A DNA stretch of 64,000 nucleotides, taken from NCBI GenBank assembly GCA_021464245.1, contig JADCRB010000005.1:2418001-2482000 (forward strand), read 5' to 3'. The notes beneath the pieces are model-generated. The model saw only the letters and a program-made list of their open reading frames with translations, searched no databases and was not told where the DNA came from. Positions within the stretch are counted from its first letter, which is position 1. The number at the start of each line of letters is the position of its first letter. Source of the stretch: Carallia brachiata (taxonomy: Eukaryota; Streptophyta; Magnoliopsida; Malpighiales; Rhizophoraceae). The position numbers and the translations under genes are program-made. Of this stretch, positions 41,637 through 53,429 are shown one piece after another.

Positions 41637-41998
41637 TATTCTTCCGCGCAAAGCTAGCTAATTTGGATCCCACTAGTTAAAGATATCTACATACAATAAA
41701 AATACTAAAATATTAAGTTAAGAAAACACTAAAGTAATATAGTTTTTGCAAAGGCTGCTTAAGATCTTTTCCTGGAATCTTCACGAGCTTCCTTTTTCTT
41801 TAGTTCTCCAAGGCTCAGACTACACCTTCCCTGACAACTTGTTGGGAGAAAGAAAAAAGGAAAAGGAAACTTGCATGCTTGGGATCCTCTTAGATGACTT
41901 CAAGAGCATTTTATAATAGTCCCATACAACAGGACGTGGCACAGATATGTCTTGTGTTCTTTCTTGTACAATTCTGCCCAAGCTTCTCAACTTCATAC

Positions 41999-43801
41999 CT
42001 ATGCTCGTCCAGGAGGTTGTTTAGAGTTTCCAGTTCTCCTGATCAAGAATTCAAAAACAAATAATTGTGGTTAATTTAAATTAATCCATCCATGTGTTAA
42101 GATTTTAGTTTGCCCCATGCAATACTCAATCTAATGCTTTAAATTATAGAGTAGTTATGGGACCTTCAACATATCAGGTTTTAATCCTGAGAATGGCTAT
42201 AAAATTTATAGAGAATTAGAAGAGTTGCCTTTATTGTTATTTCATGACCCAATTGGCTTCTATTGTTGTTTCATGACTCAATTAGACTTCTAATGGACGG
42301 ACGAAAAAAATAACCAAAAAATTATGGAGTGATTATCTCTAAGTCCTTAACTGTTTGATTAACTTAACCACATTCCTTTTTGCAAATGTGGTTCTTTAAT
42401 TCAACTATGCGGCAAACTGGCAATCTAACTCATTAATGTATGAAGTAATAACCTTAGACATCAGCTATATACTAGAATGATGCTAGTCTTTTAATTAACT
42501 TATCTACCAGCCAGTAAAGAAGCTAAAAAGAAGAAAACTAAAGGCACTGCGGAAAGGTTAAAGGCGCCCTCATAAATGTGAAGAACATGATAAAATGCTA
42601 CTTAACTTTGAACAAGGCAGGTTTAAGGGTGACGGATGGAATAAAGTGGAGAGAGACCAACTTTTTATCTATTTATTTTTTTTTTTTTGTAACGCTTAAG
42701 TAGGGTTTAATAAGACATCTTCGTGATACAAAAACCTATGTCAAGGGATGGCATTGAAACAAGGATTCGATATAACAGTTAAAGCAAGAAAACTCTGACA
42801 TGGGATGCTTTGCTTTTTTTTTTTTTTTCCTCAAATCTTCCCTTTTAAAGAGGAGAGTTGTCAAGATTTAGCCATAATTCAATAATTCAATGAGAAGGAT
42901 GTTACACTGACATTGTTCTTAGTTCTCTGTGTCATTTTTTTCCCAGGACCCAAAATGATGTCCTATTTGTATCATCTTTTATAGACTGTGGGTGGATACT
43001 CTAGTGACTTCTTTTTCCATTAAAGAATCATCTCTATTTTGCATTTGAATCCCACAAGAAAGCAAACATTTTGAACAACTGGATCGATAAGTATCGGTTA
43101 TGTGATGAAATAATGAAATTGAGGAATCGAGAAAGATCTAACTTCAATTTGACTATGCACATAAGTTGGTATCTTCTATAAGGGTTGTAAAACCTATGGT
43201 AATTCAGAAACGCAGATAATAATCAGCTGGGAAGGAAAATAAAATACTAAAGATAGTGCTGGAAAAAATTATAAATATGAAGCAAATGATAGGCTAAAAG
43301 ACTATGTCATCATTTTGGATGACCTTCAACATATATCTTTGTATTTTTGTTTTCTCCTTGTGTATTATACTTTGAATAATAATAAGCTATGAACAAATTA
43401 AAAGAGACAGCAAGTTTGATTTAATGCTAGCACTTGGCTACTTGTTATACTTGAAAGCTTAAAAACAACAAATTAACGCACTCATTATGCAACAAAAAGT
43501 GTGTAGACACACACACACACACACATGTAAAAGCTTGAATTGCATACCTGTTATGGATAGGATCCGGTCCATTGGGAACTTTTCTCTTGCTCATCACGTA
43601 ATTGAAATCCAATTCAGGAACATAAACAAGCTTTTCTCTTCCTATCACCTCCTCATGTTTCGTGGACGAAATCGGTGGAGCTGTCTTCAATAGGGTCGAT
43701 CCACTTTCCAAGGTCCCAACTAACAAAATCCAGAGAAATCCCACCATTGCAATAGCCCCAATTAAAACCTTGCAAAACAAAGAACAACTACTACTGCCCA
43801 T
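41999..43801 (-). CDS. CLE25: CLE25-type CLAVATA3/ESR-related peptide precursor
   Basis: Two exons: 43801-43548 and 42038-41999, joined AACAG|GTATGC...TGATCAG|GAGA, giving 97 residues. The start MGSSSCSLFCKVLIGAIAMV with a following hydrophobic stretch is a signal peptide or anchor (residues 10-30). The variable middle is followed by the 12-residue CLE motif RKVPNGPDPIHN at 73-84, the form I recall for Arabidopsis CLE25 (CLE26 differs at one position). The tail RRTGNSKQPPGRA, encoded mostly by the tiny second exon, is typical of the CLE25/26 group. The mature peptide is secreted, vascular, and in Arabidopsis moves root-to-shoot under dehydration, perceived by BAM receptors to raise ABA synthesis. 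It is also linked to phloem development. Hydroxylation of the Pro residues is expected from the family. Intron of 1.5 kb. Confidence 0.92.
43507..43524. repeat. (AC)9 microsatellite beside the CLE25 donor site
   Basis: Nine AC units lie 24 bases inside the CLE25 intron from its 5' splice site. Confidence 0.9.
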
Positions 43802-46800
43802 ATAAATATATGTTCCCTTAGTCCCTATTTTTATTTTTGGTATATAGGGGTGTTGGGGTGGGTTAAAGATGCCTTTTACTCATGGTCTAAGTATAGAAAT
43901 GAGAAAAGATCACACCCCAAGATTATATTTGTGTGGAATGTTATGTTGCATATGGTCACTAGCTAAGAAGTGGAAGAAAGAAAAGAAAGAGATGGGCTAG
44001 AAGAAAGAACTGAGATAATAAGGCAACAATTTTATTTTGGGCAGGTTTTTTTTTTTTTTTTTTCACTTCTCCAAGGTTCTTTATAGGTTGAAGAGATTCT
44101 GTCACTTTCTCGGGAGGAGAGAGAGAGGCATTGAGGCATTGAGAGAGAGAGAGAGAGAGGGGGAGGAGAGGAGGGAATCCAATTTTTTTTAAGAAAATAT
44201 CAATACGTTGAATTTTAGTGTTTTGATTGATATTTTGATTAAAATTAAAATAAATAATTTTTAAAATAAAAATTAATAATTATTATATTTATATTTCAAA
44301 AATTACCAATTTTTTTAAAAATTATCAATTAAAACGTTAAAATTTAAAACATGTATTATTATTATTTTTTTAAGGCAAAATAAGTTCCCAATACAGCAGT
44401 ACCTTTTACTCCTTTAATTTTGCTCTGATTTGCGTATTTTCATGCAGCTATATACGGAAATAAAGGTCCCCTCTCCTTACATCTCTTGCGAACAACTGTT
44501 AAAGAGAAACGCATATTAAAAATGGTTCAACTATAAGGACGAGAGTTGTTATCAGGATCAGAAAGTAGCATATTTTTTTATTATAAATTTATTATACATA
44601 AAATTTAAATCTATTATACACTAATTTAATTATTATTTACAACATATATTTCTAAAAAAAATTATGAGACCTACTGTTATTTTTTCTCTCCCCTCTTTTC
44701 TCTCTCTCCCCATCACTTCTATCTTTTTACGTGTTTTGCTATTATTTCCCATTAGGGAGACTTTTGTCGTCTTTCAAAATCTTGTTCAGATCGACTTAAA
44801 TTGGTCAGTTCATTGGATTATATACTAAACGCTCTCAGATAAAAAAAAAAAAAAAAAAAAGAAATCCCTATGAGGCGATTGGAGCGGAAAGGGGCATGAA
44901 GAATCTAGTTAGTATAATTTCACATTTTAGTATTTGAAGTGTAAATTATCGTAATGGCATATCTTCACGAATCACTTTACCCCAATTGTAAAAAGATTAT
45001 TACTACCTCGATTACTGCCACTTGGTAACGTTGTATTGCAATTCAAAGACAATTTTTAATCTTGCATGTTTGATTGTATTTCAATCAAAATAGATACAAA
45101 AATTTATAACTAGATCCCATGCAAGTAATGTTGTATCTGCAGCTATATATACTATTGTATAATTGTTCATGTTTGGTCTCTTAAAATATGACTTTGGCTT
45201 ATTATTAAAATATAGAGCTCAACATGGACCAGAAATCTTTTACTTTTCAGTAAAAACAGAAGCGACAACATAAGAAAGTATGCAATAATGTAATGTAGAC
45301 TGACATGAGTATTAGCTGAAAGAAATTAATAAGATCGCCAACTAATCATGTAGTTGTTGTTGTCATTGGTGATACCAGCCATTGAACTTATGACCTCAAG
45401 CACGGACAATGCAATGCCCACGAGGCAATATAATCATGTAAGTACGTGAAACTATAATAATAATTATGTGGTTTGGCTAAATAGATTTGAATTTGTATAA
45501 ACAATTATGAATTCGAATTTTGTTAGAATAAATTAATAAATTATAATTCAAATTTTGTTAGAATAAATTAATAAATCTAAATCTATGACTCATCACCTAA
45601 CGTGAAAAATGTTATAACTATTTGGTCACTTTATGCCCACCATAGTCGCAATGCTTCCTAATAAAATTATAGAGTACAATCCCTATTTTTATATTCTTTT
45701 AAAAAAAACAATAATAATAATTAATTACTTACATTTTTTTTTACCTAAATCAGAACCAAGCTCACTTCTTTCCAACTATAAAAATAGAGGCCCTCAGTTG
45801 GGCAGGCATTCAGGAAAACCTGAAGCAATTTCGATCTGTCTAGCAAATCTTAATTCTCCAAAAAATTTCACTAGTGGAGTGCTTGTAATATAATTAGTGT
45901 GTTTGAGTGTGTAATTTAATTCACCCTACTCCTTTGTTGTGGATATTATTCTTTCTATGTTGGTGGACTTCAAATCGTGCAAGATTAAGAATCATTTCGT
46001 AATTCGATTATGATTTTGGACAAAATCAGAATCGTGCAAGATTATAGATGCGTGGGTTGGCACCTTTGGGCTCAATCTAGCACAAGGCACAAAATCTCTT
46101 CTTTTAGGGATTCGTACATGACAGATTAACCAGATATTCCCACAAGTTCCATTGGCAAAAGATTCGGTGGCAACGTACTAATGTAAGGAGATGATGTGAT
46201 AGTCTCGTTGATGTGACATAATTTAATAAAATATTTATTAAATTTATTTTTAAAAAAATACATATATTATTAGATAAAATATATGTCTTTTACGTATTCT
46301 ACTACATTACTAAGTAATCAACCTGATTCAATTATATTTATAGTCAAAAGACCCCTACCCCTCTCTGTGCTGCACAATGATAATTTTATGCTGTGAAACC
46401 AATGGGAGTATCTAAAGAACATCGAGCTTTTATGCTTAATGGTTGCCAAAGTGCTACAGCAAAATGTCAGTGGGAAGAGCGGTCGCCGGCCTTGAGAGAG
46501 ACAGCTTTTCTCGCACAAGTTTTTTCTCGAATTTCTTTTTTTCAGTGTCAAAATTTAAACCTGTTTACTAAAAATAAGAGTCCATTTAGTCTACACCAAT
46601 TGTAGGCATCTCTTTCTCTATTTTTGATAAGCCAATTTGAGTATCCCACAAGATTATGTGGCCCATGGATTTAAAAATAGAAAATTATACGTTAAGTAAT
46701 AATACAAAAATAAAGTATCAAAAATAATAAAAAAGAAAGGGTTTCATTATATGAGCAGATACAGATTTCTCAGCTGCCTCCACACGCACCAACTTTGTGC

Positions 46801-47127
46801 AACCGCGGCCATTATTTGTGCAACTACAATTCAAAAAATGTGAAACGGAAAAAACTGTAATATTTTTTGTATCATTTTTATCATCACGATTGCACAAAAA
46901 ATGTTCATGGTTGCACAAAATAAATGCGTATGGACGCACTTGAAAAATTTTGTATGCCCACCAAGTTTTTTCCAAATAAAAAAGAAATTTGTGAGTTACT
47001 ATTTTTGTATGTTTTTCTTAATATAATTAAGTTGAGAGTGCATATTTTATTTGAGCACTTCTTCTTAGCGATCCACAAAAAAACAAGAAACTAATTTTTT
47101 TAACTTTCAACTTCATTGTTTGTTAAT
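43802..47127. other. Intergenic region upstream of CLE25, no gene seen
   Basis: About 3.3 kb. It holds the CLE25 promoter, a GA-rich patch at 44113-44165 and AT-rich DNA. Several ORFs of 60-90 codons show no homology and no coding-like composition. Confidence 0.5.
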
Positions 47128-47130
47128 TTA

Positions 47131-48339
47131 GGTCCCGTTTGGTATAAATTATATTTTTTGTTTATTTTTCACAAAAAAAAATAGAAAATATGTTTGATAT
47201 CGTTTTTGTTTTTTGTTGAAAAGTAAAAAGCATTTTTCAAAAAAAAAAATAAATTGGGAAAACAATAAAAGATACTTTCTCATTTTGTTTTTCACTTTCT
47301 TTTCTATACTTTCTCTCACAATCTTTTCTCTCTCTATCCACCTTCTTCACTACATCTCTCTTTACTCATCCTCTCTCTATCTCTCTTTATTTTTCCTCTC
47401 TCTACTCATTCTCTTTTTACCTGTTCTCTCTTTTTTCTATCTCTATCATTCTCTCTCTATTCTCTCTCTCTCTTTTTTCTCTCTCTACCCTCTCTCTCCT
47501 TTTTCTCTCTCTACCATTCTCTCTACTCATTCTCCCTCTACCCACTCACTCTCTCTCTCCTTTTTTTCCTCAATCATTCTCTTTACTCATTCTCTCTCTA
47601 CTCTCTCTCTCTCCTTTTTCTCTCTCTTATCTCTCTACTCACACTCTCTCTTTTTTTTTGCTCTACCATTCTCTCTACTCATTCTCTCTATCCTCTCTCT
47701 CTCTCTCTCTCCTTTTTCTCCCTCTACCATTCTCTGTCTACCTACACTCTCTCTCTTTTTTCTAGCTCTACCGTTTCCTCTCTGCCCTCTCTCTCCTTTT
47801 TCTCTCTCTACCTGGACTTTCTCTCCTTTTGCTCGTCTCTCTACTCATTCTCTTTCTACCCTCTCTCTCTCATTTTTCTCTCTCTACCATTTTCTTTGCT
47901 CATTCTTTCTCTACCCTCTCTCTCTTTTCTCTCTCTGTTATTCTCTTTACTCAATCTCTCTCTACCCTCTCTCTCTCTCATTTTTCTCTCTCTACCTTTC
48001 TCTTTACTCATTCTTTCTCGACCCTCTCTTTCTCTTTTCTCACTTTGTCATTCTCTTTACTCATTCTCTCTCTACCCTCTTTCTCTCTTCTTTTTCTCTC
48101 TATACCATTTTCTCTACTCATTCTCTCTCTACTCTCTCTCTCTCTCCCATTTTTCTCTCTTTATTCTTACTCTTTTTACCATTTTTCTCACTATCCTCTT
48201 TCTATCTACTTTTTTATTTTTATACAAAAAAAGCAAAAATTGATAGCAATAAATACAAAAATTCAGCTAACAGTAAAAACTATAAAAACGAAAAATAAGA
48301 AACAGTAACAAAAAATTGATAACGTCTCCAAATGGGCCC
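47131..48339. mobile_element. Tourist/PIF-Harbinger-like non-autonomous transposon with TC-rich interior
   Basis: The left end GGTCCCGTTTGG and the right end CCAAATGGGCCC are imperfect terminal inverted repeats. They are flanked by TTA on both sides (47128-47130 and 48340-48342), the 3-base duplication of PIF/Harbinger elements. The GG(G)xCCxTTTGG terminus is typical of Tourist-like MITEs. T/A-rich subterminal zones (47143-47280, 48215-48320) enclose a 0.9 kb pyrimidine array. No transposase is present. About 1.2 kb is long for a MITE because of the array. Confidence 0.6.
47300..48205 (+). repeat. Degenerate TC-rich tandem array (about 60-70 base period)
   Basis: Nearly pure pyrimidine on the plus strand is punctuated by regularly spaced ACC, ACTCATT and ATTTTTC words. 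Blocks such as TCTCTACCATTCTCT, ACTCATTCTCTCTCTACC and CTCTCTCTCATTTTTC recur in the same order with a period near 60-70 bases, more than ten times. A 361-codon open frame (47213-48298, Leu/Ser/Phe-rich) is only a by-product of the missing purines and is not a gene. Confidence 0.8.
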
Positions 48340-48586
48340 TTAATAATGTTTTCTTTTCTCTTTCATTCATATAAATAGTAAATATTTTCAACAAATATTG
48401 TTTAAAGTGAAACCCCAGATTATACCAAAAAAAAAAGTTGCAACTAGGCTTACAAACTACAAACTATTCTTTTGTATATATCTTTCAATTTTTTTTGCAT
48501 ACCCTTTTTATGGACCATTAAAAAAAAGTGCATCGTAGTCTTTGTATAAATATTAGTCATCATACTTATAAATTGAGATTAAGAAT

Positions 48587-48997
48587 TAATAAGGATTGCA
48601 CCCAAACTCAAGTTTATAAAACCAAAGTCCACCTCACAAAAAGGACATCTCCATGAATGGAGATCTCAGGTACAACCTGGGAATCTTGGATCCCACGAAT
48701 CTAGCAGGACATATTACCCTTTAGTACAACCATCCATCAGCCATTAATGGTCCTCTGGACCACCAATAAATATCTCATAAGGGTACTGCTTCCAAGTTAA
48801 TAATCCCATGTCCTGTCTAAATACCTTAATCCATTGTCATCATATCTATTGCTGACTTAGACATCAGAGTGCTAACGTCGAGCTTCACCCCGGCACTCCT
48901 AGTGATGTCCTATTTTACAGGTCATTAGGTTTAGCCCAGCTCTCACCCTCTCGATGACTAGTCTACATCTATCGTAGGATTTTTTTTTTTCGGATCA
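48587..48997 (+). repeat. 5' LTR of the gypsy element
   Basis: About 411 bases, matching 60128-60522 along its whole length. Both copies begin TAATAAG and end GATCA. Shared words include GATCCCACGAAT, GTACAACC.TCCATCAGCCA, CTATAAATAT-like, GTGCTAACG and TCTCACCCTCTCG. The canonical TG start has become TA in both. Confidence 0.8.
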
Positions 48998-48998
48998 T

Positions 48999-49016
48999 TT
49001 GTCGCCGTTTGTGGAA
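48999..49016 (+). promoter_or_regulatory. Primer binding site-like sequence
   Basis: TTGTCGCCGTTTGTGG directly after the 5' LTR matches the TGGCGCCGTCTGTGG consensus found at the PBS position of many plant gypsy elements, with two changes. Confidence 0.6.
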
Positions 49017-49559
49017 AAGGAAACATTTTCCTTTCTCTTTTCTTCTCCCTAACTTTTTTTTCTTTTTTCTAAACCATTTTCTAAACTCATGACTAGAGAG
49101 ACTTTCCCCGCAACTTACAACAATAGCCGATGACAACTCCTTCCCATCCATAACCTCTGGCCCGACAACCACAATCCAACCCTTCTCTTTAGAAGAATTC
49201 TGCACGCTCTAATCATAGATCCACGAGCTTTCTGCTGCGGTAGTTTCGTGACAGGTGGCTGGAGGATCATCGACCTCCCAAATTCCCGACGCTTGATGCC
49301 TTGATAGCCCTGCAACCCAAGTTCGCACTAGCGTATGAGAAACTCAAGGACCACAAGGCCCTGACAACAACGCGTGAGACCCGAACCAGAATCACGGGAA
49401 AATACCCCCCGAAGATTGTATTCCAACCTAGGATAGGGTTAGTTGTAAGCTCAACTTTTTTCTGCCGAAAGATCACCTAGACAAATTCTGCACCTAGTTC
49501 AATTCGAGAGATCACAGGACCCTATTTATAGTGAAGGGTCAGGCCGCCACTAGAATAAT

Positions 49560-50400
49560 AAGCCCTTCAAAGTCCTAGAAGGAAATAGCCAAACAGGTAT
49601 AACAATTTATGCTCCAGGTGGCTATTTTAGAGGGAAAGAAAACGAGTTCCCAAGGACAGGAGATGTTCAGCTTCCCTCTCACGGCTGAGTTACAGCAAAC
49701 TCCCATCCAGGAGAAGTTCAAAATGCTCGCCCTCGACCTATATGATGAAAACACAGACTAGGAAGATCATTGGGTAAAGTTTCATATCCTCATGATGTTA
49801 CAAGGAGCCTCAAAGGCTACCATGTGCAAAGCCTTTCCAACCTCACTAAAAGGGGTAGCGCTCTGCTAATATATGGAGCTACCCCAACTCTCGATTTTGG
49901 GGCGAGACTCTTTTGGGCAATGATTTGTCGCACAGTTTGTCACCAGTAAAAGGAAAAAGAAGGCCCCCACGGTGTTAGTAGCAGTACATAAGGATCGAGC
50001 GAGTCCCTAAGAGACTATGTTGCACGTTTCAACAGGAAGGCACTAGAGGTACAAGGTCTAAGCTTAGAATTTGCCCTCGCGGCATTCTACACATGGTTGC
50101 ACAAGTCCCGATTCATATTCTTCTTAAACAAGAATCCTCCAACTTCCTTCACAAAAGTCATGAGCTGGGCATAAAAGTACATGCAAGCGCAACTGAGGCA
50201 CAATGGAAGACTCTTGAGTAGAAGCCGAATGCACCGAGGTGGAACACAGAGAGAATAAGGAGTCATACGCTCCCTTGAAGCTCAAGGAGGTAGGTCCATC
50301 TCAATTCAAATCCTATATTCAGTTGATATACGTTGTTGAATACTTCTCGATCCAGCATTCCCATAAAAGTAAAGGACAGAAAGATGTTGTGATGGTCGCG
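49560..50400 (+). pseudogene. gag of the gypsy element (broken)
   Basis: Read with frame changes, this gives recognisable plant Retrotrans_gag blocks: PLTAELQQTPIQEKFK, LYDENTD.EDHWVKF, MLQGASKATMCKAFPTSLKG, FVAQFVTSKRKKKAPT, SLRDYVARFNRKALEV, ALAAFYTWLHKSRFIF and PPTSFTKVMSWA.KYMQA. At least one frameshift and several stops interrupt it. It would encode the capsid of the retrotransposon particle. Confidence 0.7.
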
Positions 50401-50789
50401 CAAGTTAACTTCTAGACCTAGGTCAAGAGATCGCGAACAATATTTCCAGTTTCACAGATACCATGGACATAACAGAGAAGAATGTCACGACCTAAAAAAT
50501 GAAATACAAAGCCCTGTAAGGCGGGGAAAGTTGCAAAAGTATGTGCACACAATAAGAGATGGTAAAGGGACCCCAACATGCCCCAGTGTAGAAACTTAGG
50601 CAGAACCGTCCCAAGAAGCCCAAGTAGCAGGAAGGAAAAATCTGGGGTCATTGCATCCCTGAGAAGTGAAAGGGGTCATAAATGTCATAGTAGGAGGGCC
50701 TCACATAAGTATAAGCACCCACAAGCAAAAATCATACACTTGTAGGGTGCTAACCGTTTAGAGAAAGCATCCCTGTATTGAGAAATCCC

Positions 50790-51240
50790 TTATAACCTTC
50801 AGTGTTGAGAACCTGAAAGGCATCGAGTACTTGTACAATGACTTACTGGTGGTCACTATGTGCATCAATGACTACGAAGTACAAAAGGTGCTTGTTGATA
50901 TAGGGAATTTCGTCGACATCATATACTACAAAGCCTTTACTCGTATCATCTTAAAAGAAAATACAATGAGGCAAATTTACTGCCCCCATATGAATTCACA
51001 AGAAAAGTCAGCCATCCCGGTCTAGGCAATTAATGTGCCGATATTCCTAGGCCACCCCCTTGTTCCAAGGCGATAACCCTTAGAATTCCTAGTCATTAGA
51101 ACTTCATTATCGTACAACACAATATTAAGAAGGATGACACTAAAGGCTTTTGATACGGTATTATCAATAAAGCACTTAAAGTTGAAGTTCCCAACTCTCG
51201 CTAAAGTCTGGGACGTGCACGGTGACTAAAAACTGGCCTA
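50790..51240 (+). pseudogene. Aspartic protease region (broken)
   Basis: The sequence reads LVVTMCINDYEVQKVLVDIG then NFVDIIYYKAF and later KHLKLKFPTLAKVWDVHGD, the retropepsin layout of plant gypsy elements. The catalytic D-S/T/N-G triplet has decayed to DIG. Confidence 0.7.
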
Positions 51241-51439
51241 GGAACTGCAAGTCGTGTGGTGTATGATAAAGGGAAAATGTCCGATTTTGAGGTGTCAACT
51301 TTGGAACCCAAAGAAGAGGACTAGGAACGACGTATCCTGACAAAAAAAGTTGCAGCAGATACCCCTAGATCCAAGGAATTTAGCAAAAATACTCTAGATA
51401 AGCAAAAAGCTCCCGCAGTTTTTAAAAGACGATATCATG

Positions 51440-52400
51440 GCATTCGTAAGGGCAATAGCGAAGTATTCACATGGGCCCTAGTAGACATGTCGGGACTCAA
51501 TCCATAATTAATGTACCACAAATTGAGCATTGATCCAACGACTATCCCAGTCAAACAAAAGAAGAGAAATTTCGCCCCTAGCCGGCAAGCAACAATTGAA
51601 CAGGAAGTGGACAAACTCATACATGCAAAGTTTATAAGGGAAGTTATCCACCCCTCCTAGTTAGCTAATATGGTAATGGTTAAGTAGTCAAATGGGAAGT
51701 GGCAAATGTGCATGGATTTCACAAACCTCAACAAAGCCTACCCAAAAAATAGCTATCCTGACCTTGGATCGACCAGTTGGTGGATGGCACGTCAGGACAC
51801 GAGCTATTAACCTTCATGGATGTGTTCTCAGGGTACAACCAAATTCTTATGTTTGATCTGGATAAAGAAAAAAAAAACATTTGTAACCTAAAAAAACAAT
51901 TTCTGTTATAAGGTCATGCAATTTTAACTAAAAATTTTGGTGCCACTTAGCAGTGGCTAGTTAATAAGATGTTCAAGTAGCAAATAGGGAGGAACGTCGA
52001 AGTATATGTAGATGATATGCTTATAAAAAATAAAGCCACTTCATATCACATCCATGACCTCCAAGAGACTTTTAACACGCTAAACCGATTCAAAATAAAG
52101 CTTAACCTCGCAAAATGCACGTTTGGTTCAATCTGAAAAGTTTCTCGGTTTCCTCGTTTCTCACAAGGGAATCGAGGCCAATCCCAAAAAAATAGTAGCA
52201 ATTCAAAACCTCATTGTACCTAAGAGTGCCCATTTTAACAAGTTCATCTCCAGAGTCAGGAATAAGCAGCTCCCATTCTTCAAGGTTATAAAGCAGGCGC
52301 TGGAGTTCACATGGATAGTGAAATGTGATGAGGCTTTCAAACAACTAAAAAGCAACCTATTCTTCTCCCTGTTACGCAGCAAACCTGCTTCAGGTGAATA
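51440..52400 (+). pseudogene. Reverse transcriptase region (broken)
   Basis: Blocks in order: FTWALVDMSGLNP, VKQKKRNFAPSRQATIEQEV, KFIREVIHPS, SNGKWQMCMDFTNLNKAYPK, LLTFMDVFSGYNQILM and [11 protein letters not shown] with the YVDD catalytic signature at about 52000-52015. Then [10 protein letters not shown] and KCTFGS. There are several in-frame stops, mostly TAG, and at least two frameshifts. Confidence 0.8.
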
Positions 52401-52404
52401 ACTG

Positions 52405-53160
52405 TTTATTTACCTAGCCGTGAGTTCTACGACAATAAGATCTGTCCTGGTCTGGGAAGAGGAGTCACACCAGAAACCCATATAATATGGAAGCAAAGTT
52501 TTGTAGGGCGTAGAACTCAGATACGCCAAGGACGACAAAGTGGCGTACGCTTTAGTCGTTTCAGCAATGAAATTATGGTTATACTTCTAGGCACATAAGG
52601 TGGTCGTTCTAATGGACCAGTCATGTAGACCATCTTGTAGAGGTTGCATATGGCGGGGTGGATGTTGCAATTGTTCGTAGAACTCAGAGAATTAGACATC
52701 GTCTTCCAACCTTGAAAGGTGGTTAAGGTGCAAACCCTAGCAGATTTCATAATAGAGTGCACAGGTTTTGGTATTAGCCTAGCAATTTATGTCAACGGAG
52801 CCACAGACAAAGAAGGAAGCAGAGTTAACATAATCATCAAAAGCCTAGGCAATGTGGCCCTAGAATATGCCCTGAAATTCAAGTTCTCTACGACCAATAA
52901 TGGAGCCGAGTACGAGGCCCTCATCACGGGATTGGATATCGCCAAAGCATTAAAAATCAAAAGTGGCTAGGAATATAGTGATTCCCAACTAGTCCTAGGC
53001 TAGGTAATGGATGACTACGAAGCCAGGGAAGAAAGCATGATAAAATACTTGAGAGAAGTCCAAAAAATTCGGGACGAGATGACCTAGGCAGGAGTCGACA
53101 TAAAATTCATCAAAATTCAACTAGTAAAAAACACGTGGGCAAATGAGTTTTCCCCCTTCT
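52405..53160 (+). pseudogene. RNase H region (broken)
   Basis: The connection YLAVSSTTIRSVLVWEEE, YAKDDKVAYALVVSAMKL and KVQTLADFIIECT is followed by the RNase H fold: IYVNGATDKEGS, then TTNNGAEYEALITGLDIAKA and YSDSQLVLG. The first catalytic Asp (normally YVDGA) is Asn here. Confidence 0.75.
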
Positions 53161-53429
53161 AGCTAACATGGAATAAAGAGTAGAAAGACTGATAATAGTT
53201 TAGCACATTAGAACACCAAGGTACCTCCAGACGAAGGAATAAGTATCTTAAGTGGAATAGAAAGCAACCTAGATGGGCCCAATCAGTAGGTATATTGAAA
53301 CAGGAAGCCTCCCAAAAAAATAAGAACAAGGTAAGGAAAGTTCGAGGCTGGGTAGCCAGGTATATATATCTAGAAGGAAAGCTCTATAGAAGATCATTTA
53401 GCTTCCCACTTCTCAAGTGCTTAACCTCA

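Larger units (their letters stand above)
39000..41998. other. Intergenic region between PP2A and CLE25 (PP2A promoter side)
   Basis: Contains the PP2A upstream region, with a G-box CACGTG at 39721-39726. Also present are a SINE-like copy at 39981-40262, an (AT)28 microsatellite at 41577-41632 and ATGCATGCATGC at about 41502-41515. No further gene was recognised. Confidence 0.5.

Noticed and set aside
45340..45440. SINE-like GTTCAATGG word
   Set aside because: No convincing box A at the right spacing and no A-tail.
47213..48298. 361-codon ORF rich in Leu, Ser and Phe
   Set aside because: It exists because the TC-rich array lacks purines and hence stops; other frames are open too, and the content is low-complexity with no domain.
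48969..49476. Overlapping minus-strand ORFs after the 5' LTR
   Set aside because: They lie in the untranslated leader and gag start of the retroelement and show no homology; the plus strand carries the gag reading.
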